NCBI RefSeq assembly: GCF_963678635.1
Contig: NC_087064.1
Location: 55,126,338-55,190,337 of the forward strand
DNA: 64,000 nucleotides
Direction of reading: 5' to 3'
From: Symsagittifera roscoffensis
Taxonomy: Eukaryota > Xenacoelomorpha > Acoela > Convolutidae
The notes beneath the pieces were generated by a model. It searched no databases, was not told the origin of the DNA, and saw only the letters and a list, made by a program, of their open reading frames with translations. A program made the translations under genes and the position numbers. Every line of letters starts with the position of its first letter. Within the stretch, counting starts at the first letter, position 1. Shown one piece after another: positions 21,173-34,165 of the stretch.

Positions 21173-23314
21173 GACGCTCTCTGTTTCATTCGATTCATGA
21201 TAGAACGAATATCAGTGCCAGAATTGAACACTTGTGTCAAGATGCTAAGAGAAGGCGATGAATGAGCGAAAGCCTTGCTCTTACTAGCACTTTTGGACAT
21301 CTATCAGAGTAAACCGATGCGAGTGAATATGAAGGAGCCTGTATAGCTGGAACCGAAGAAGAAGTTCGATGAGATAAGGAGATTCTCTAACAAGGAGATG
21401 AGGCTCACAAAAGAATCTATGGGAGCACCGCCGAAGTGCAGTGAATAGAGTGGACCGATCAGGAAGAAATCATACAGTTATGTATCCGGATTCGTAGGGA
21501 TGGCGTACAACCCTTTCATAAATGAAGTCATACGCGATTGCTTCTTTGATGACGAGCAAGCAGTGTTGCTAAGATTCTGGACGTCAAGAATTGCAACGAT
21601 AAGAAGCGCTGCTAATCAGCAGACTAAGCTGGGACTTGTGCTGGAAGAAAAAGTGACTGCACCTTCAGTGCCGAAATCTGACAACCGAGTGGAATTTGGA
21701 TTGGGATTTTCGGACAAACTGCTAAGAGCGAGTCTAATGGTGGTGTGGGAACTGATGAAACCATCATGTTGTCCGAGTCCTAACGCCCATTCGATATTGT
21801 GTGCAAAACAAGACGTGCATAGGGAACTGAATTCAGACTGTAACTTGCGTGACTTGAACATCATTTACAATTTGATGATGATAGCCTCTAAGAGCAACGG
21901 AGAAGACATAGTAGAGTTGACTGGCTGGGAGGAGGACTGGGTTAAACCTGGTAGCTGTCTGACGGAAGTGTTTCGACTAGAGGGTCACATCTGTGAAGGT
22001 CTGGATTGCGTAAAGACCCTGTAGAAACAGCACAAGTCATTATTGATATTGTTTGGGAACATTGTGATGAAATCAAAAACGGAAACGGAATTGATTGCAA
22101 ATTGCTATGGAGGAACCGAGGTGAATCTAGTGACTGCACTAGGTTTCTACAGCATGTTTGGTTCTTTAGAGTCACTATTGAATCTAGAACAAAAGCATGA
22201 GATGGTCACGACCATCATTGTAGAAGTTTTTTCGGGAGTTTTGCAAACCGAGCAAAAGTATCTTGGAAAATGGAGAGAAACGATCGAGGCGGAATTGAAT
22301 ATCCAGCACATTGAAACCTATCGTAGACCGACGGGAGAGCGATATTTAGTGGGATCAACAATAACACCAATGTGCAAAAGCAGATACCCAGTGCATTTCG
22401 TAGTGGTGAATGTGAAGAGTACGAGGACGATCGTTGATCAAGCCTTTTCAGTGCCGAAATGCGTAAGACTAGCAAGAATGTCAGAAAAATCTTACAAGAT
22501 ATTGTGCAAAATGATCTCAGCAGTTCCAGAGAGAACCAAAGAAGAATTAGAATCGATACTGGGACAGAAATCATGGGATACGCCAGTGGGAATTTCAGTG
22601 ACTTCGAAAGACAGAAGCAGAAAGGGTCAACAGTCACAGGTTACAATGCAGTAGATGAGAATGATGAGGTCCATCGAGTTATGATGGAAGTGGAACCACT
22701 ACATGAAACGTCGGGAAAGCGTAATTGGAGAAGCATCAGGTTGACACATGATGAGTTCCCCTGCCATTGCTTGTTACAAACATGGTGATACCCCGGACGT
22801 AGTAACCTGGTGTTTATATGGGACTGTGGAGAGCTGCTCTCCATGGGTTTACCAGATTCGATTCATCACAGCCAGTAACGATAGTCATAGTGGGAGTTAT
22901 GATGGCGATACGATGGCTGGAAGCTCATGTAAAAGAGAACAATAGACAAGAAACGCCTACGAAAGAGCAATTGCAGGAATTGTAATGTCTAAAAGATATA
23001 TATCTTTTTGAGACAACGTGCAAAATCCTGAACATTGCGATGGAAGTGAAAAAGATATGGGCCAGAAGACGACTGAAGCCATGATTCAGAGCCAAAATGA
23101 CTGCATGGTTGTACGAATATGCCAAGAAGCATATGTCGAAATACAGCAGAGTGTAAAGTGCGTATCAGCTGGACATTGTAGAAGCTTTTGTAACACGAGC
23201 TTTTGTAACTCATCGGAATGCAATAACCACCGCAGTGAAGAGGACGTCTAGGACAAGTGAATGAGACGGGAGAGAAAGAGAAGAAATGTTGAAGGAAGAC
23301 TTGGAGAGAAACGT
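21173..23314 (+). pseudogene. Tandem unit 1: decayed coding segment (reference unit)
   Basis: One frame gives an almost continuous protein: from the unit start through LREGD, a stop, ALLLLALLDIYQSKP, another stop (after MKEPV), a stop in SE*SGP, then 174 codons (21500-22024) and, past an in-frame TAG, 203 codons (22043-22654). Recognisable stretches are NPFINEVIRDCFFDDEQAVL, ATIRSAANQQ, YGGTEVNLVTALGFYSMFGS and SRYPVHFVVVNVKS. Later parts (22655-23250) continue in other frames (WLEAHVKENNRQETPTKEQL). The predicted protein is globular and mixed helix/strand. I recognise no family. Numerous ORFs on the opposite strand are shadows. Confidence 0.6.
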
Positions 23315-25456
23315 GACGCTCTCTGTTTCATTCGATTCATGATAGAACGAATATCAGTGCCAGCATTGAACACTTGTGTCAAGATGCTAAGAGAAGGCGA
23401 TAAATGAGCGAAAGCCTTGCTCTTACTAGCACTTTTGGACATCTATCAGAGTAAACCGATGCGAGTGAATATGAAGGAGCCTGTATAGCTGGAACCGAAG
23501 AAGAAGTTTGATGAGATAAGGAGATTCTCTAACAAGGATATGAGGCTCACAAAAGAATCTATGGGAGCACCGCCGAAGTGCAGTGAAAAGAGTGGACCGA
23601 TCAGGAAGAAATCATACAGTTACGTATCCGGATTCGTAGAGATGGCGTACAACCCTTTCATAAATGAAGTCATACGCGATTGCTTCTTTGATGACGAGCA
23701 AGCAGTGTTGCTAAGATTCTGGACGTCAAGAATTGCAACGATAAGAAGCGCTGCTAATCAGCAGACTAAGCTGGGACTTGTGCTGGAAGAAAAAGTGACT
23801 GCACCTTCAGTGCCGAAATCTGACAACCGAGTGGAATTTGGATTGGGATTTTCGGACAAACTGCTAAGAGCGAGTCTAATGGTGGTGTGGGAACTGATGA
23901 AACCATCATGTTGTCCGAGTCCTAACGCCCATTCGATATTGTGTGCAAAACAAGACGTGCATAGGGAACTGAATTCAGACTGTAACTTGCGTGACTTGAA
24001 CATCATTTACAATTTGATGATGATAGCCTCTAAGAGCAACGGAGAAGACATAGTAGAGTTGACTGGCTGGGAGGAGGACTGGGTTAAACCTGGTAGCTGT
24101 CTGACGGAAGTGTTTCGACTAGAGGGTCACATCTGTGAAGGTCTGGATTGCGTAAAGACCCTGTAGAAACAGCACAAGTCATTATTGATGTTGTTTGGGA
24201 ACATTGTGATGAAATCAAAAACGGAAACGGAATTGATTGCAAATTGCTATGGAGGAACCGAGGTGAATCTAGTGACTGCACTAGGTTTCTACAGCATGTT
24301 TGGTTCTTTAGAGTCACTATTGAATCTAGAACAAAAGCATGAGATGGTCACGACCATCAGTGTAGAAGTTTTTTCGGGAGTTTTGCAAACCGAGCAAAAG
24401 TATCTTGGAAAATGGAGAGAAACGATCGAGGCGGAATTGAATATCCAGCACATTGAAACCTATCGTAGACCGACGGGAGAGCGATATTTAGTGGGATCAA
24501 CAATAACACCAATGTGCAAAAGCAGATACCCAGTGCATTTCGTAGTGGTGAATGTGAAGAGTACGAGGACGATCGTTGATCAAGCCTTTTCAGTGCCGAA
24601 ATGCGTAAGACTAGCAAGAATGTCAGAAAAATCTTACAAGTTATTGTGCAAAATGTTCTCAGCAGTTCCAGAGAGAACCAAAGAAGAATTAGAATCGATA
24701 CTGGGACAGAAATCATGGGATACGCCAGTGGGAATTTCAGTGACTTCGAAAGACAGAAGCAGAAAGGTTCAACAGTCACAGGTTACAATGCAGTAGATGA
24801 GAATGATGAGGTCCATCGAGTTATGATGGAAGTGGAACCACTACATGAAACGTCGGTAAAGCGTAATTGGAGAAGCATCAGGTTGACACATGATGAGTTC
24901 CCCTGCCATTGCTTGCTACAAACATGGTGATACCCCGGACGTAGTAACCTGGTGTTTATATGGGACTGTGGAGAGCTGCTCTCCATGGGTTTACCAGATT
25001 CGATTCATCACAGCCCGTAACGATAGTCATAGTGGGAGTTATGATGGCGATACGATGGCTGGAAGCTCATGTAAAAGAGAACAATAGACAAGAAACGCCT
25101 ACGAAAGAGCAATTGCAGGAATTGTAATGTCTAAAAGATATATATCTTTTTGAGACAACGTGCAAAATCCTGAACATTGCGATGGAAGTGAAAAAGATAT
25201 GGACCAGAAGACGACTGAAGCCAAGATTCAGAGCCAAAATGACTGCATGGTTGTACGAATATGCCAAGAAGCATATGTCGAAATACAGCAGAGTGTAAAG
25301 TGCGTATCAGCTGGACATTGTAGAAGCTTTTGTAACACGAGCTTTTGTAACTCATCGGAATGCAATAACCACGGCAGTGAAGAGGACGTCTAGGACAAGT
25401 GAATGAGACGGGAGAGAAAGAGAAGAAATGTTGAAGGAAGACTTGGAGAGAAACGT
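23315..25456 (+). repeat. Tandem unit 2
   Basis: 2142 bp. Distinguished from unit 1 by AAG in place of the TAG in the SE*SGP context (so the frame from 23540 to 24166 is open for 208 codons), and by GTTATTG...GTTCTC near 24641-24660, CGGTAAAG near 24855 and CCACGGCAG near 25370. These marks are shared with unit 4. Same decayed coding content as unit 1. Confidence 0.93.
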
Positions 25457-27575
25457 GACGCTCTCTGTTTCATTCGATTCATGATAGAACGAATATCAGT
25501 GCCAGCATTGAACAATTGTGTCAAGATGCTAAGAGAAGGCGATAAATGAGCGAAAGCCTTGCTCTTACTAGCACTTTTGGACATCTATCAGAGTAAACCG
25601 ATGCGAGTGAATATGAAGGAGCCTGTATAGCTGGAACCGAAGAAGAAGTTTGATGAGATAAGGAGATTCTCTAACAAGGAGATGAGGCTCACAAAAGAAT
25701 CTATGGGAGCACCGCCGAAGTGCAGTGAATAGAGTGGACCGATCAGGAAGAAATCATACAGTTACGTATCCGGATTCGTAGGGATGGCGTACAACCCTTT
25801 CATAAATGAAGTCATACGCGATTGCTTCTTTGATGACGAGCAAGCAGTGTTGCTAAGATTCTGTACGTCAAGAATTGCAACGATAAGAAGCGCTGCTAAT
25901 CAGCAGACTAAGCTGGGACTTGTGCTGGAAGAAAAAGTGACTGCACCTTCAGTGCCGAAATCTGACAACCGAGTGGAATTTGGATTGGGATTTTCGGACA
26001 AACTGCTAAGAGCGAGTCTAATCATCATGTTGTCCGAGTCCTAACGCCCATTCGATATTGCGTGCAACACAAGACGTGCATAGGGAACTGAAGTCAGACT
26101 GTAACTTGCGTGACTTGAACATCATTTACAATTTGATGATGATAGCCTCTAAGAGCAACGGAGAAGACATAGTAGAGTTGACTGGCTGGGAGGAGGACTG
26201 GGTTAAACCTGGTAGCCGTCTGGCGGAAGTCTTTCGACTAGAGGGTCACATCTGTGAAGGTATGGATTGCGTAAAGGCCCTGTAGAAACAGCACAAGTCA
26301 TTATTGATATTGTTTGGGAACATTGTGATGAAATCAAAAACGGAAACGGAATTGATTGCAAATTGCTATGGAGGAACCGAGGTGAATCTAGTGACTGCAC
26401 TAGGTTTCTACAGCATGTTTGGTTCTTTAGAGTCACTATTGAATCTAGAACAAAAGCATGAGATGGTCACGACCATCAGTGTAGAAGTTTTTTCGGGAGT
26501 TTTGCAAACCGAGCAAAAGTATCTTGGAAAATGGAGAGAAACGATCGAGGCGGAATTGAACATCCGGCACATTGAAACCTATCGTAGACCGACGGGAGAG
26601 CGATATTTAGTGGGATCAACAATAACACCAATGTGCAAAAGCAGATACCCAGTGCATTTCGTAGTGGTGAATGTGAAGAGTACGAGGACGATCGTTGATC
26701 AAGCCTTTTCAGTGCCGAAATGCGTAAGACTAGCAAGAATGTCAGAAAAATCTTACAAGATAATGTGCAAAATGATCTCAGCAGTTCCAGAGAGAACCAA
26801 AGAAGAATTAGAATCGATACTGGGACAGAAATCATGGGATACGCCAGTGGGAATTTCAGTGACTTCGAAAGACAGAAGCAGAAAGGGTCAACAGTCACAG
26901 GTTACAATGCAGTAGATGAGAATGATGAGGTCCATCGAGTTATGATGGAAGTGGAACCACTACATGAAACGTCGGGAAAGCGTAATTGGAGAAGCATCAG
27001 GTTGACACATGATGAGTTCCCCTGCCATTGCTTGTTACAAACATGGTGATACCCCGGACGTAGTAACCTGGTGTTTATATGGGACTGTGGAGAGCTGCTC
27101 TCCATGGGTTTACCAGATTCGATTCATCACAGCCAGTAACGATAGTCATAGTGGGAGTTATGATGGCGATACGATGGCTGGAAGCTCATGTAAAAGAGAA
27201 CAATAGACAAGAAACGCCTACGAAAGAGCAATTGCAGGAATTGTAATGTCTAAAAGATATATATCTTTTTGAGACAACGTGCAAAATCCTGAACATTGCG
27301 ATGGAAGTGAAAAAGATATGGGCCAGAAGACGACTGAAGCCATGATTCAGAGCCAAAATGACTGCATGGTTGTACGAATATGCCAAGAAGCATATGTCGA
27401 AATACAGCAGAGTGTAAAGTGCGTATCAGCTGGACATTGTAGAAGCTTTTGTAACACGAGCTTTTGTAACTCATCGGAATGCAATAACCACCGCAGTGAA
27501 GAGGACGTCTAGGACAAGTGAATGAGACGGGAGAGAAAGAGAAGAAATGTTGAAGGAAGACTTGGAGAGAAACGT
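25457..27575 (+). repeat. Tandem unit 3 (23-bp deletion)
   Basis: 2119 bp. Carries a 23-bp deletion near 26022 that removes the region encoding VVWELMK and shifts the frame, plus CTGTACGTC near 25861, GAACAATTG near 25510 and CATCCGGCAC near 26560. The deletion and these marks are shared with unit 5. Confidence 0.93.
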
Positions 27576-29717
27576 GACGCTCTCTGTTTCATTCGATTCA
27601 TGATAGAACGAATATCAGTGCCAGCATTGAACACTTGTGTCAAGATGCTAAGAGAAGGCGATAAATGAGCGAAAGCCTTGCTCTTACTAGCACTTTTGGA
27701 CATCTATCAGAGTAAACCGATGCGAGTGAATATGAAGGAGCCTGTATAGCTGGAACCGAAGAAGAAGTTTGATGAGATAAGGAGATTCTCTAACAAGGAT
27801 ATGAGGCTCACAAAAGAATCTATGGGAGCACCGCCGAAGTGCAGTGAAAAGAGTGGACCGATCAGGAAGAAATCATACAGTTACGTATCCGGATTCGTAG
27901 AGATGGCGTACAACCCTTTCATAAATGAAGTCATACGCGATTGCTTCTTTGATGACGAGCAAGCAGTGTTGCTAAGATTCTGGACGTCAAGAATTGCAAC
28001 GATAAGAAGCGCTGCTAATCAGCAGACTAAGCTGGGACTTGTGCTGGAAGAAAAAGTGACTGCACCTTCAGTGCCGAAATCTGACAACCGAGTGGAATTT
28101 GGATTGGGATTTTCGGACAAACTGCTAAGAGCGAGTCTAATGGTGGTGTGGGAACTGATGAAACCATCATGTTGTCCGAGTCCTAACGCCCATTCGATAT
28201 TGTGTGCAAAACAAGACGTGCATAGGGAACTGAATTCAGACTGTAACTTGCGTGACTTGAACATCATTTACAATTTGATGATGATAGCCTCTAAGAGCAA
28301 CGGAGAAGACATAGTAGAGTTGACTGGCTGGGAGGAGGACTGGGTTAAACCTGGTAGCTGTCTGACGGAAGTGTTTCGACTAGAGGGTCACATCTGTGAA
28401 GGTCTGGATTGCGTAAAGACCCTGTAGAAACAGCACAAGTCATTATTGATATTGTTTGGGAACATTGTGATGAAATCAAAAACGGAAACGGAATTGATTG
28501 CAAATTGCTATGGAGGAACCGAGGTGAATCTAGTGACTGCACTAGGTTTCTACAGCATGTTTGGTTCTTTAGAGTCACTATTGAATCTAGAACAAAAGCA
28601 TGAGATGGTCACGACCATCAGTGTAGAAGTTTTTTCGGGAGTTTTGCAAACCGAGCAAAAGTATCTTGGAAAATGGAGAGAAACGATCGAGGCGGAATTG
28701 AATATCCAGCACATTGAAACCTATCGTAGACCGACGGGAGAGCGATATTTAGTGGGATCAACAATAACACCAATGTGCAAAAGCAGATACCCAGTGCATT
28801 TCGTAGTGGTGAATGTGAAGAGTACGAGGACGATCGTTGATCAAGCCTTTTCAGTGCCGAAATGCGTAAGACTAGCAAGAATGTCAGAAAAATCTTACAA
28901 GTTATTGTGCAAAATGTTCTCAGCAGTTCCAGAGAGAACCAAAGAAGAATTAGAATCGATACTGGGACAGAAATCATGGGATACGCCAGTGGGAATTTCA
29001 GTGACTTCGAAAGACAGAAGCAGAAAGGTTCAACAGTCACAGGTTACAATGCAGTAGATGAGAATGATGAGGTCCATCGAGTTATGATGGAAGTGGAACC
29101 ACTACATGAAACGTCGGTAAAGCGTAATTGGAGAAGCATCAGGTTGACACATGATGAGTTCCCCTGCCATTGCTTGCTACAAACATGGTGATACCCCGGA
29201 CGTAGTAACCTGGTGTTTATATGGGACTGTGGAGAGCTGCTCTCCATGGGTTTACCAGATTCGATTCATCACAGCCCGTAACGATAGTCATAGTGGGAGT
29301 TATGATGGCGATACGATGGCTGGAAGCTCATGTAAAAGAGAACAATAGACAAGAAACGCCTACGAAAGAGCAATTGCAGGAATTGTAATGTCTAAAAGAT
29401 ATATATCTTTTTGAGACAACGTGCAAAATCCTGAACATTGCGATGGAAGTGAAAAAGATATGGACCAGAAGACGACTGAAGCCAAGATTCAGAGCCAAAA
29501 TGACTGCATGGTTGTACGAATATGCCAAGAAGCATATGTCGAAATACAGCAGAGTGTAAAGTGCGTATCAGCTGGACATTGTAGAAGCTTTTGTAACACG
29601 AGCTTTTGTAACTCATCGGAATGCAATAACCACGGCAGTGAAGAGGACGTCTAGGACAAGTGAATGAGACGGGAGAGAAAGAGAAGAAATGTTGAAGGAA
29701 GACTTGGAGAGAAACGT
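27576..29717 (+). repeat. Tandem unit 4
   Basis: 2142 bp and almost identical to unit 2, including the open AAG variant (27801-28427 open for 208 codons) and the CGGTAAAG and CCACGGCAG marks. It lies 4261 bp from unit 2, the length of a unit 2 + unit 3 dimer. Confidence 0.93.
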
Positions 29718-31836
29718 GACGCTCTCTGTTTCATTCGATTCATGATAGAACGAATATCAGTGCCAGCATTGAACAATTGTGTCAAGATGCTAAGAGAAGG
29801 CGATAAATGAGCGAAAGCCTTGCTCTTACTAGCACTTTTGGACATCTATCAGAGTAAACCGATGCGAGTGAATATGAAGGAGCCTGTATAGCTGGAACCG
29901 AAGAAGAAGTTTGATGAGATAAGGAGATTCTCTAACAAGGAGATGAGGCTCACAAAAGAATCTATGGGAGCACCGCCGAAGTGCAGTGAATAGAGTGGAC
30001 CGATCAGGAAGAAATCAAACAGTTACGTATCCGGATTCGTAGGGATGGCGTACAACCCTTTCATAAATGAAGTCATACGCGATTGCTTCTTTGATGACGA
30101 GCAAGCAGTGTTGCTAAGATTCTGTACGTCAAGAATTGCAACGATAAGAAGCGCTGCTAATCAGCAGACTAAGCTGGGACTTGTGCTGGAAGAAAAAGTG
30201 ACTGCACCTTCAGTGCCGAAATCTGACAACCGAGTGGAATTTGGATTGGGATTTTCGGACAAACTGCTAAGAGCGAGTCTAATCATCATGTTGTCCGAGT
30301 CCTAACGCCCATTCGATATTGCGTGCAACACAAGACGTGCATAGGGAACTGAAGTCAGACTGTAACTTGCGTGACTTGAACATCATTTACAATTTGATGA
30401 TGATAGCCTCTAAGAGCAACGGAGAAGACATAGTAGAGTTGACTGGCTGGGAGGAGGACTGGGTTAAACCTGGTAGCCGTCTGGCGGAAGTCTTTCGACT
30501 AGAGGGTCACATCTGTGAAGGTATGGATTGCGTAAAGGCCCTGTAGAAACAGCACAAGTCATTATTGATATTGTTTGGGAACATTGTGATGAAATCAAAA
30601 ACGGAAACGGAATTGATTGCAAATTGCTATGGAGGAACCGAGGTGAATCTAGTGACTGCACTAGGTTTCTACAGCATGTTTGGTTCTTTAGAGTCACTAT
30701 TGAATCTAGAACAAAAGCATGAGATGGTCACGACCATCAGTGTAGAAGTTTTTTCGGGAGTTTTGCAAACCGAGCAAAAGTATCTTGGAAAATGGAGAGA
30801 AACGATCGAGGCGGAATTGAACATCCGGCACATTGAAACCTATCGTAGACCGACGGGAGAGCGATATTTTGTCGGATTAACAATAACACCAATGTGCAAA
30901 AGCAGATACCCAGTGCATTTCGTAGTGGTGAATGTGAAGAGTACGAGGACGATCGTTGATCAAGCCTTTTCAGTGCCGAAATGCGTAAGACTAGCAAGAA
31001 TGTCAGAAAAATCTTACAAGTTATTGTGCAAAATGTTCTCAGCAGTTCCAGAGAGAACCAAAGAAGAATTAGAATCGATACTGGGACAGAAATCATGGGA
31101 TACGCCAGTGGGAATTTCAGTGACTTCGAAAGACAGAAGCAGAAAGGGTCAACAGTCACAGGTTACAATGCAGTAGATGAGAATGATGAGGTCCATCGAG
31201 TTATGATGGAAGTGGAACCACTACATGAAACGTCGGGAAAGCGTAATTGGAGAAGCATCAGGTTGACACATGATGAGTTCCCCTGCCATTGCTTGCTACA
31301 AACATGGTGATACCCCGGACGTAGTAACCTGGTGTTTATATGGGACTGTGGAGAGCTGCTCTCCATGGGTTTACCAGATTCGATTCATCACAGCCCGTAA
31401 CGATAGTCATAGTGGGAGTTATGATGGCGATACGATGGCTGGAAGCTCATGTAAAAGAGAACAATAGACAAGAAACGCCTACGAAAGAGCAATTGCAGGA
31501 ATTGTAATGTCTAAAAGATATATATCTTTTTGAGACAACGTGCAAAATCCTGAACATTGCGATGGAAGTGAAAAAGATATGGACCAGAAGACGACTGAAG
31601 CCATGATTCAGAGCCAAAATGACTGCATGGTTGTACGAATATGCCAAGAAGCATATGTCGAAATACAGCAGAGTGTAAAGTGCGTATCAGCTGGACATTG
31701 TAGAAGCTTTTGTAACACGAGCTTTTGTAACTCATCGGAATGCAATAACCACGGCAGTGAAGAGGACGTCTAGGACAAGTGAATGAGACGGGAGAGAAAG
31801 AGAAGAAATGTTGAAGGAAGACTTGGAGAGAAACGT
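29718..31836 (+). repeat. Tandem unit 5 (23-bp deletion, mosaic)
   Basis: 2119 bp. The first half matches unit 3 (same deletion, CTGTACGTC, CATCCGGCAC), while the second half carries marks of units 2 and 4 (GTTATTG...GTTCTC near 31021-31040, CAGCCCGTAAC near 31391, CCACGGCAG near 31750). A private cluster of changes sits at 30868-30878 (TTTGTCGGATTA). The mosaic pattern suggests unequal crossing-over or gene conversion. Confidence 0.9.
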
Positions 31837-33978
31837 GACGCTCTCTGTTTCATTCGATTCATGATAGAACGAATATCAGTGCCAGCATTGAACACTTGTG
31901 TCAAGATGCTAAGAGAAGGCGATAAATGAGCGAAAGCCTTGCTCTTAGTAGCACTTTTGGACATCTATCAGAGTAAACCGATGCGAGTGAATATGAAGGA
32001 GCCTGTATAGCTGGAACCGAAGAAGAAGTTTGATGAGATAAGGAGATTCTCTAACAAGGAGATGAGGCTCACAAAAGAATCTATGGGAGCACCGCCGAAG
32101 TGCAGTGAATAGAGTGGACCGATCAGGAAGAAATCATACAGTTACGTATCCGGATTCGTAGGGATGGCGTACAACCCTTTCATAAATGAAGTCATACGCG
32201 ATTGCTTCTTTGATGACGAGCAAGCAGTGTTGCTAAGATTCTGGACGTCAAGAATTGCAACGATAAGAAGCGCTGCTAATCAGCAGACTAAGCTGGGACT
32301 TGTGCTGGAAGAAAAAGTGACTGCACCTTCAGTGCCGAAATCTGACAACCGAGTGGAATTTGGATTGGGATTTTCGGACAAACTGCTAAGAGCGAGTCTA
32401 ATGGTGGTGTGGGAACTGATGAAACCATCATGTTGTCCGAGTCCTAACGCCCATTCGATATTGTGTGCAAAACAAGACGTGCATAGGGAACTGAATTCAG
32501 ACTGTAACTTGCGTGACTTGAACATCATTTACAATTTGATGATGATAGCCTCTAAGAGCAACGGAAAAGACATAGTAGAGTTGACTGGCTGGGAGGAGGA
32601 CTGGGTTAAACCTGGTAGCTGTCTGGCGGAAGTCTTTCGACTAGAGGGTCACATCTGTGAAGGTCTGGATTGCGTAAAGACCCTGTAGAAACAGCACAAG
32701 TCATTATTGATATTGTTTGGGAACATTGTGATGAAATCAAAAACAGAAACGGAATTGATTGCAAATTGCTATGGAGGAACCGAGGTGAATCTAGTGACTG
32801 CACTAGGTTTCTACAGCATGTTTGGTTCTTTAGAGTCACTATTGAATCTAGAACAAAAGCATGAGATGGTCACGACCATTAGTGTAGAAGTTTTTTCGGG
32901 AGTTTTGCAAACCGAGCAAAAGTATCTTGGAAAATGGCGAGAAACGATCGAGGCGGAATTGAATATCCGACACATTGAAACCTATCGTAGACCGACGGGA
33001 GAGCGATATTTAGTGGGATCAACAATAACACCAATGTGCAAAAGCAGATACCCAGTGCATTTCGTAGTGGTGAATGTGAAGAGTACGAGGACGATCGTTG
33101 ATCAAGCCTTTTCAGTGCCGAAATACGTAAGACTAGCAAGAATGTCAGAAAAATCTTACAAGATATTGTGCAAAATGATCTCAGCAGTTCCAGAGAGAAC
33201 CAAAGAAGAATTAGAATCGATACTGGGACAGAAATCATGGGATACGCCAGTGGGAATTTCAGTGACTTCGAAAGACAGAAGCAGAAAGGGTCAACAGTCA
33301 CAGGTTACAATGCAGTAGATGAGAATGATGAGGTCCATCGAGTTATGATGGAAGTGGAACCACTACATGAAACGTCGGGAAAGCGTAATTGGAGAAGCAT
33401 CAGGTTGACACATGATGAGTTCCCCTGCCATTGCTTGCTACAAACATGGTGATACCCCGGACGTAGTAACCTGGTGTTTATATGGGACTGTGGAGAGCTG
33501 CTCTCCATGGGTTTACCAGATTCGATTCATCACAGCCAGTAACGATAGTCATAGTGGGAGTTATGATGGCGATACGATGGCTGGAAGCTCATGTAAAAGA
33601 GAACAATAGACAAGAAACGCCTACGAAAGAGCAATTGCAGGAATTGTAATGTCTAAAAGATTTATATCTTTTTGAGACAACGTGCAAAATCCTGAACATT
33701 GCGATGGAAGTGAAAAAGATATGGGCCAAAAGACGACTGAAGCCATGATTCAGAGCCAAAATGACTGCATGGTTGTACGAATATGCCAAGAAGCATATGT
33801 CGAAATATAGCAGAGTGTAAAGTGCGTATCAGCTGGACATTGTAGAAGCTTTTGTAACACGAGCTTTTGTAACTCATCGGAATGCAATAACCACCGCAGT
33901 GAAGAGGACGTCTAGGACAAGTGAATGAGACGGGAGAGAAAGAGAAGAAATGTTGAAGGAAGACTTGGAGAGAAACGT
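31837..33978 (+). repeat. Tandem unit 6
   Basis: 2142 bp, the most divergent copy, as expected for an array edge. Private changes include GGAAAAGAC near 32565, AATGGCGAG near 32934, AAATACGTAAG near 33121 and TTTATATC near 33661. It retains the shared TAG that splits the 174- and 203-codon frames. It runs directly into the unique 3' end of the coding region. Confidence 0.92.
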
Positions 33979-34165
33979 GACGTTGTGCCTCCACAACAGC
34001 TTCTGCCGAAACAGGGAAACTAACGTTGATCCTCTACCTTGTTGTAAACAAAGAGTAGAAGAGCAGAAGTCAGAAAACAGCGTCAGAATAGCTACCAACG
34101 TATTGCAAGACACTGAGACTGAAAGTGCGGAGTCATTGTCGCGGAAGGAGGAGATGGAAAATTGA
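33979..34165 (+). pseudogene. Unique C-terminal end of the second coding region
   Basis: After the last tandem unit one frame (readable from 33950) continues uniquely: NVTLCLHNSFCRNRETNVDP, then CCKQRVEEQKSEN, ending at a TGA (34163-34165) after an E- and S-rich tail. This is probably the original C-terminus of the amplified coding segment. No family recognised. Confidence 0.45.

Larger units (their letters stand above)
21173..33978 (+). repeat. Six-copy tandem array of a 2.1-kb unit
   Basis: Six head-to-tail units start at 21173, 23315, 25457, 27576, 29718 and 31837, each with GACG at the join. Periods are 2142 bp, except 2119 bp for units 3 and 5, which share a 23-bp deletion. Units are nearly identical by eye. 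GACG also occurs at both outer borders (gagaGACGctctc on the left, acgtGACGttgtg on the right), so the founding duplication used 4-bp microhomology. All six units share the same internal stop codons, so decay preceded amplification. The copies lie wholly inside the giant element. Confidence 0.93.

Noticed and set aside
22215..33994. Minus-strand ORFs of 64-140 codons repeated in every tandem unit
   Set aside because: They lie antisense to the better-supported plus-strand frame and have no recognisable motifs; repetition only reflects the tandem array.
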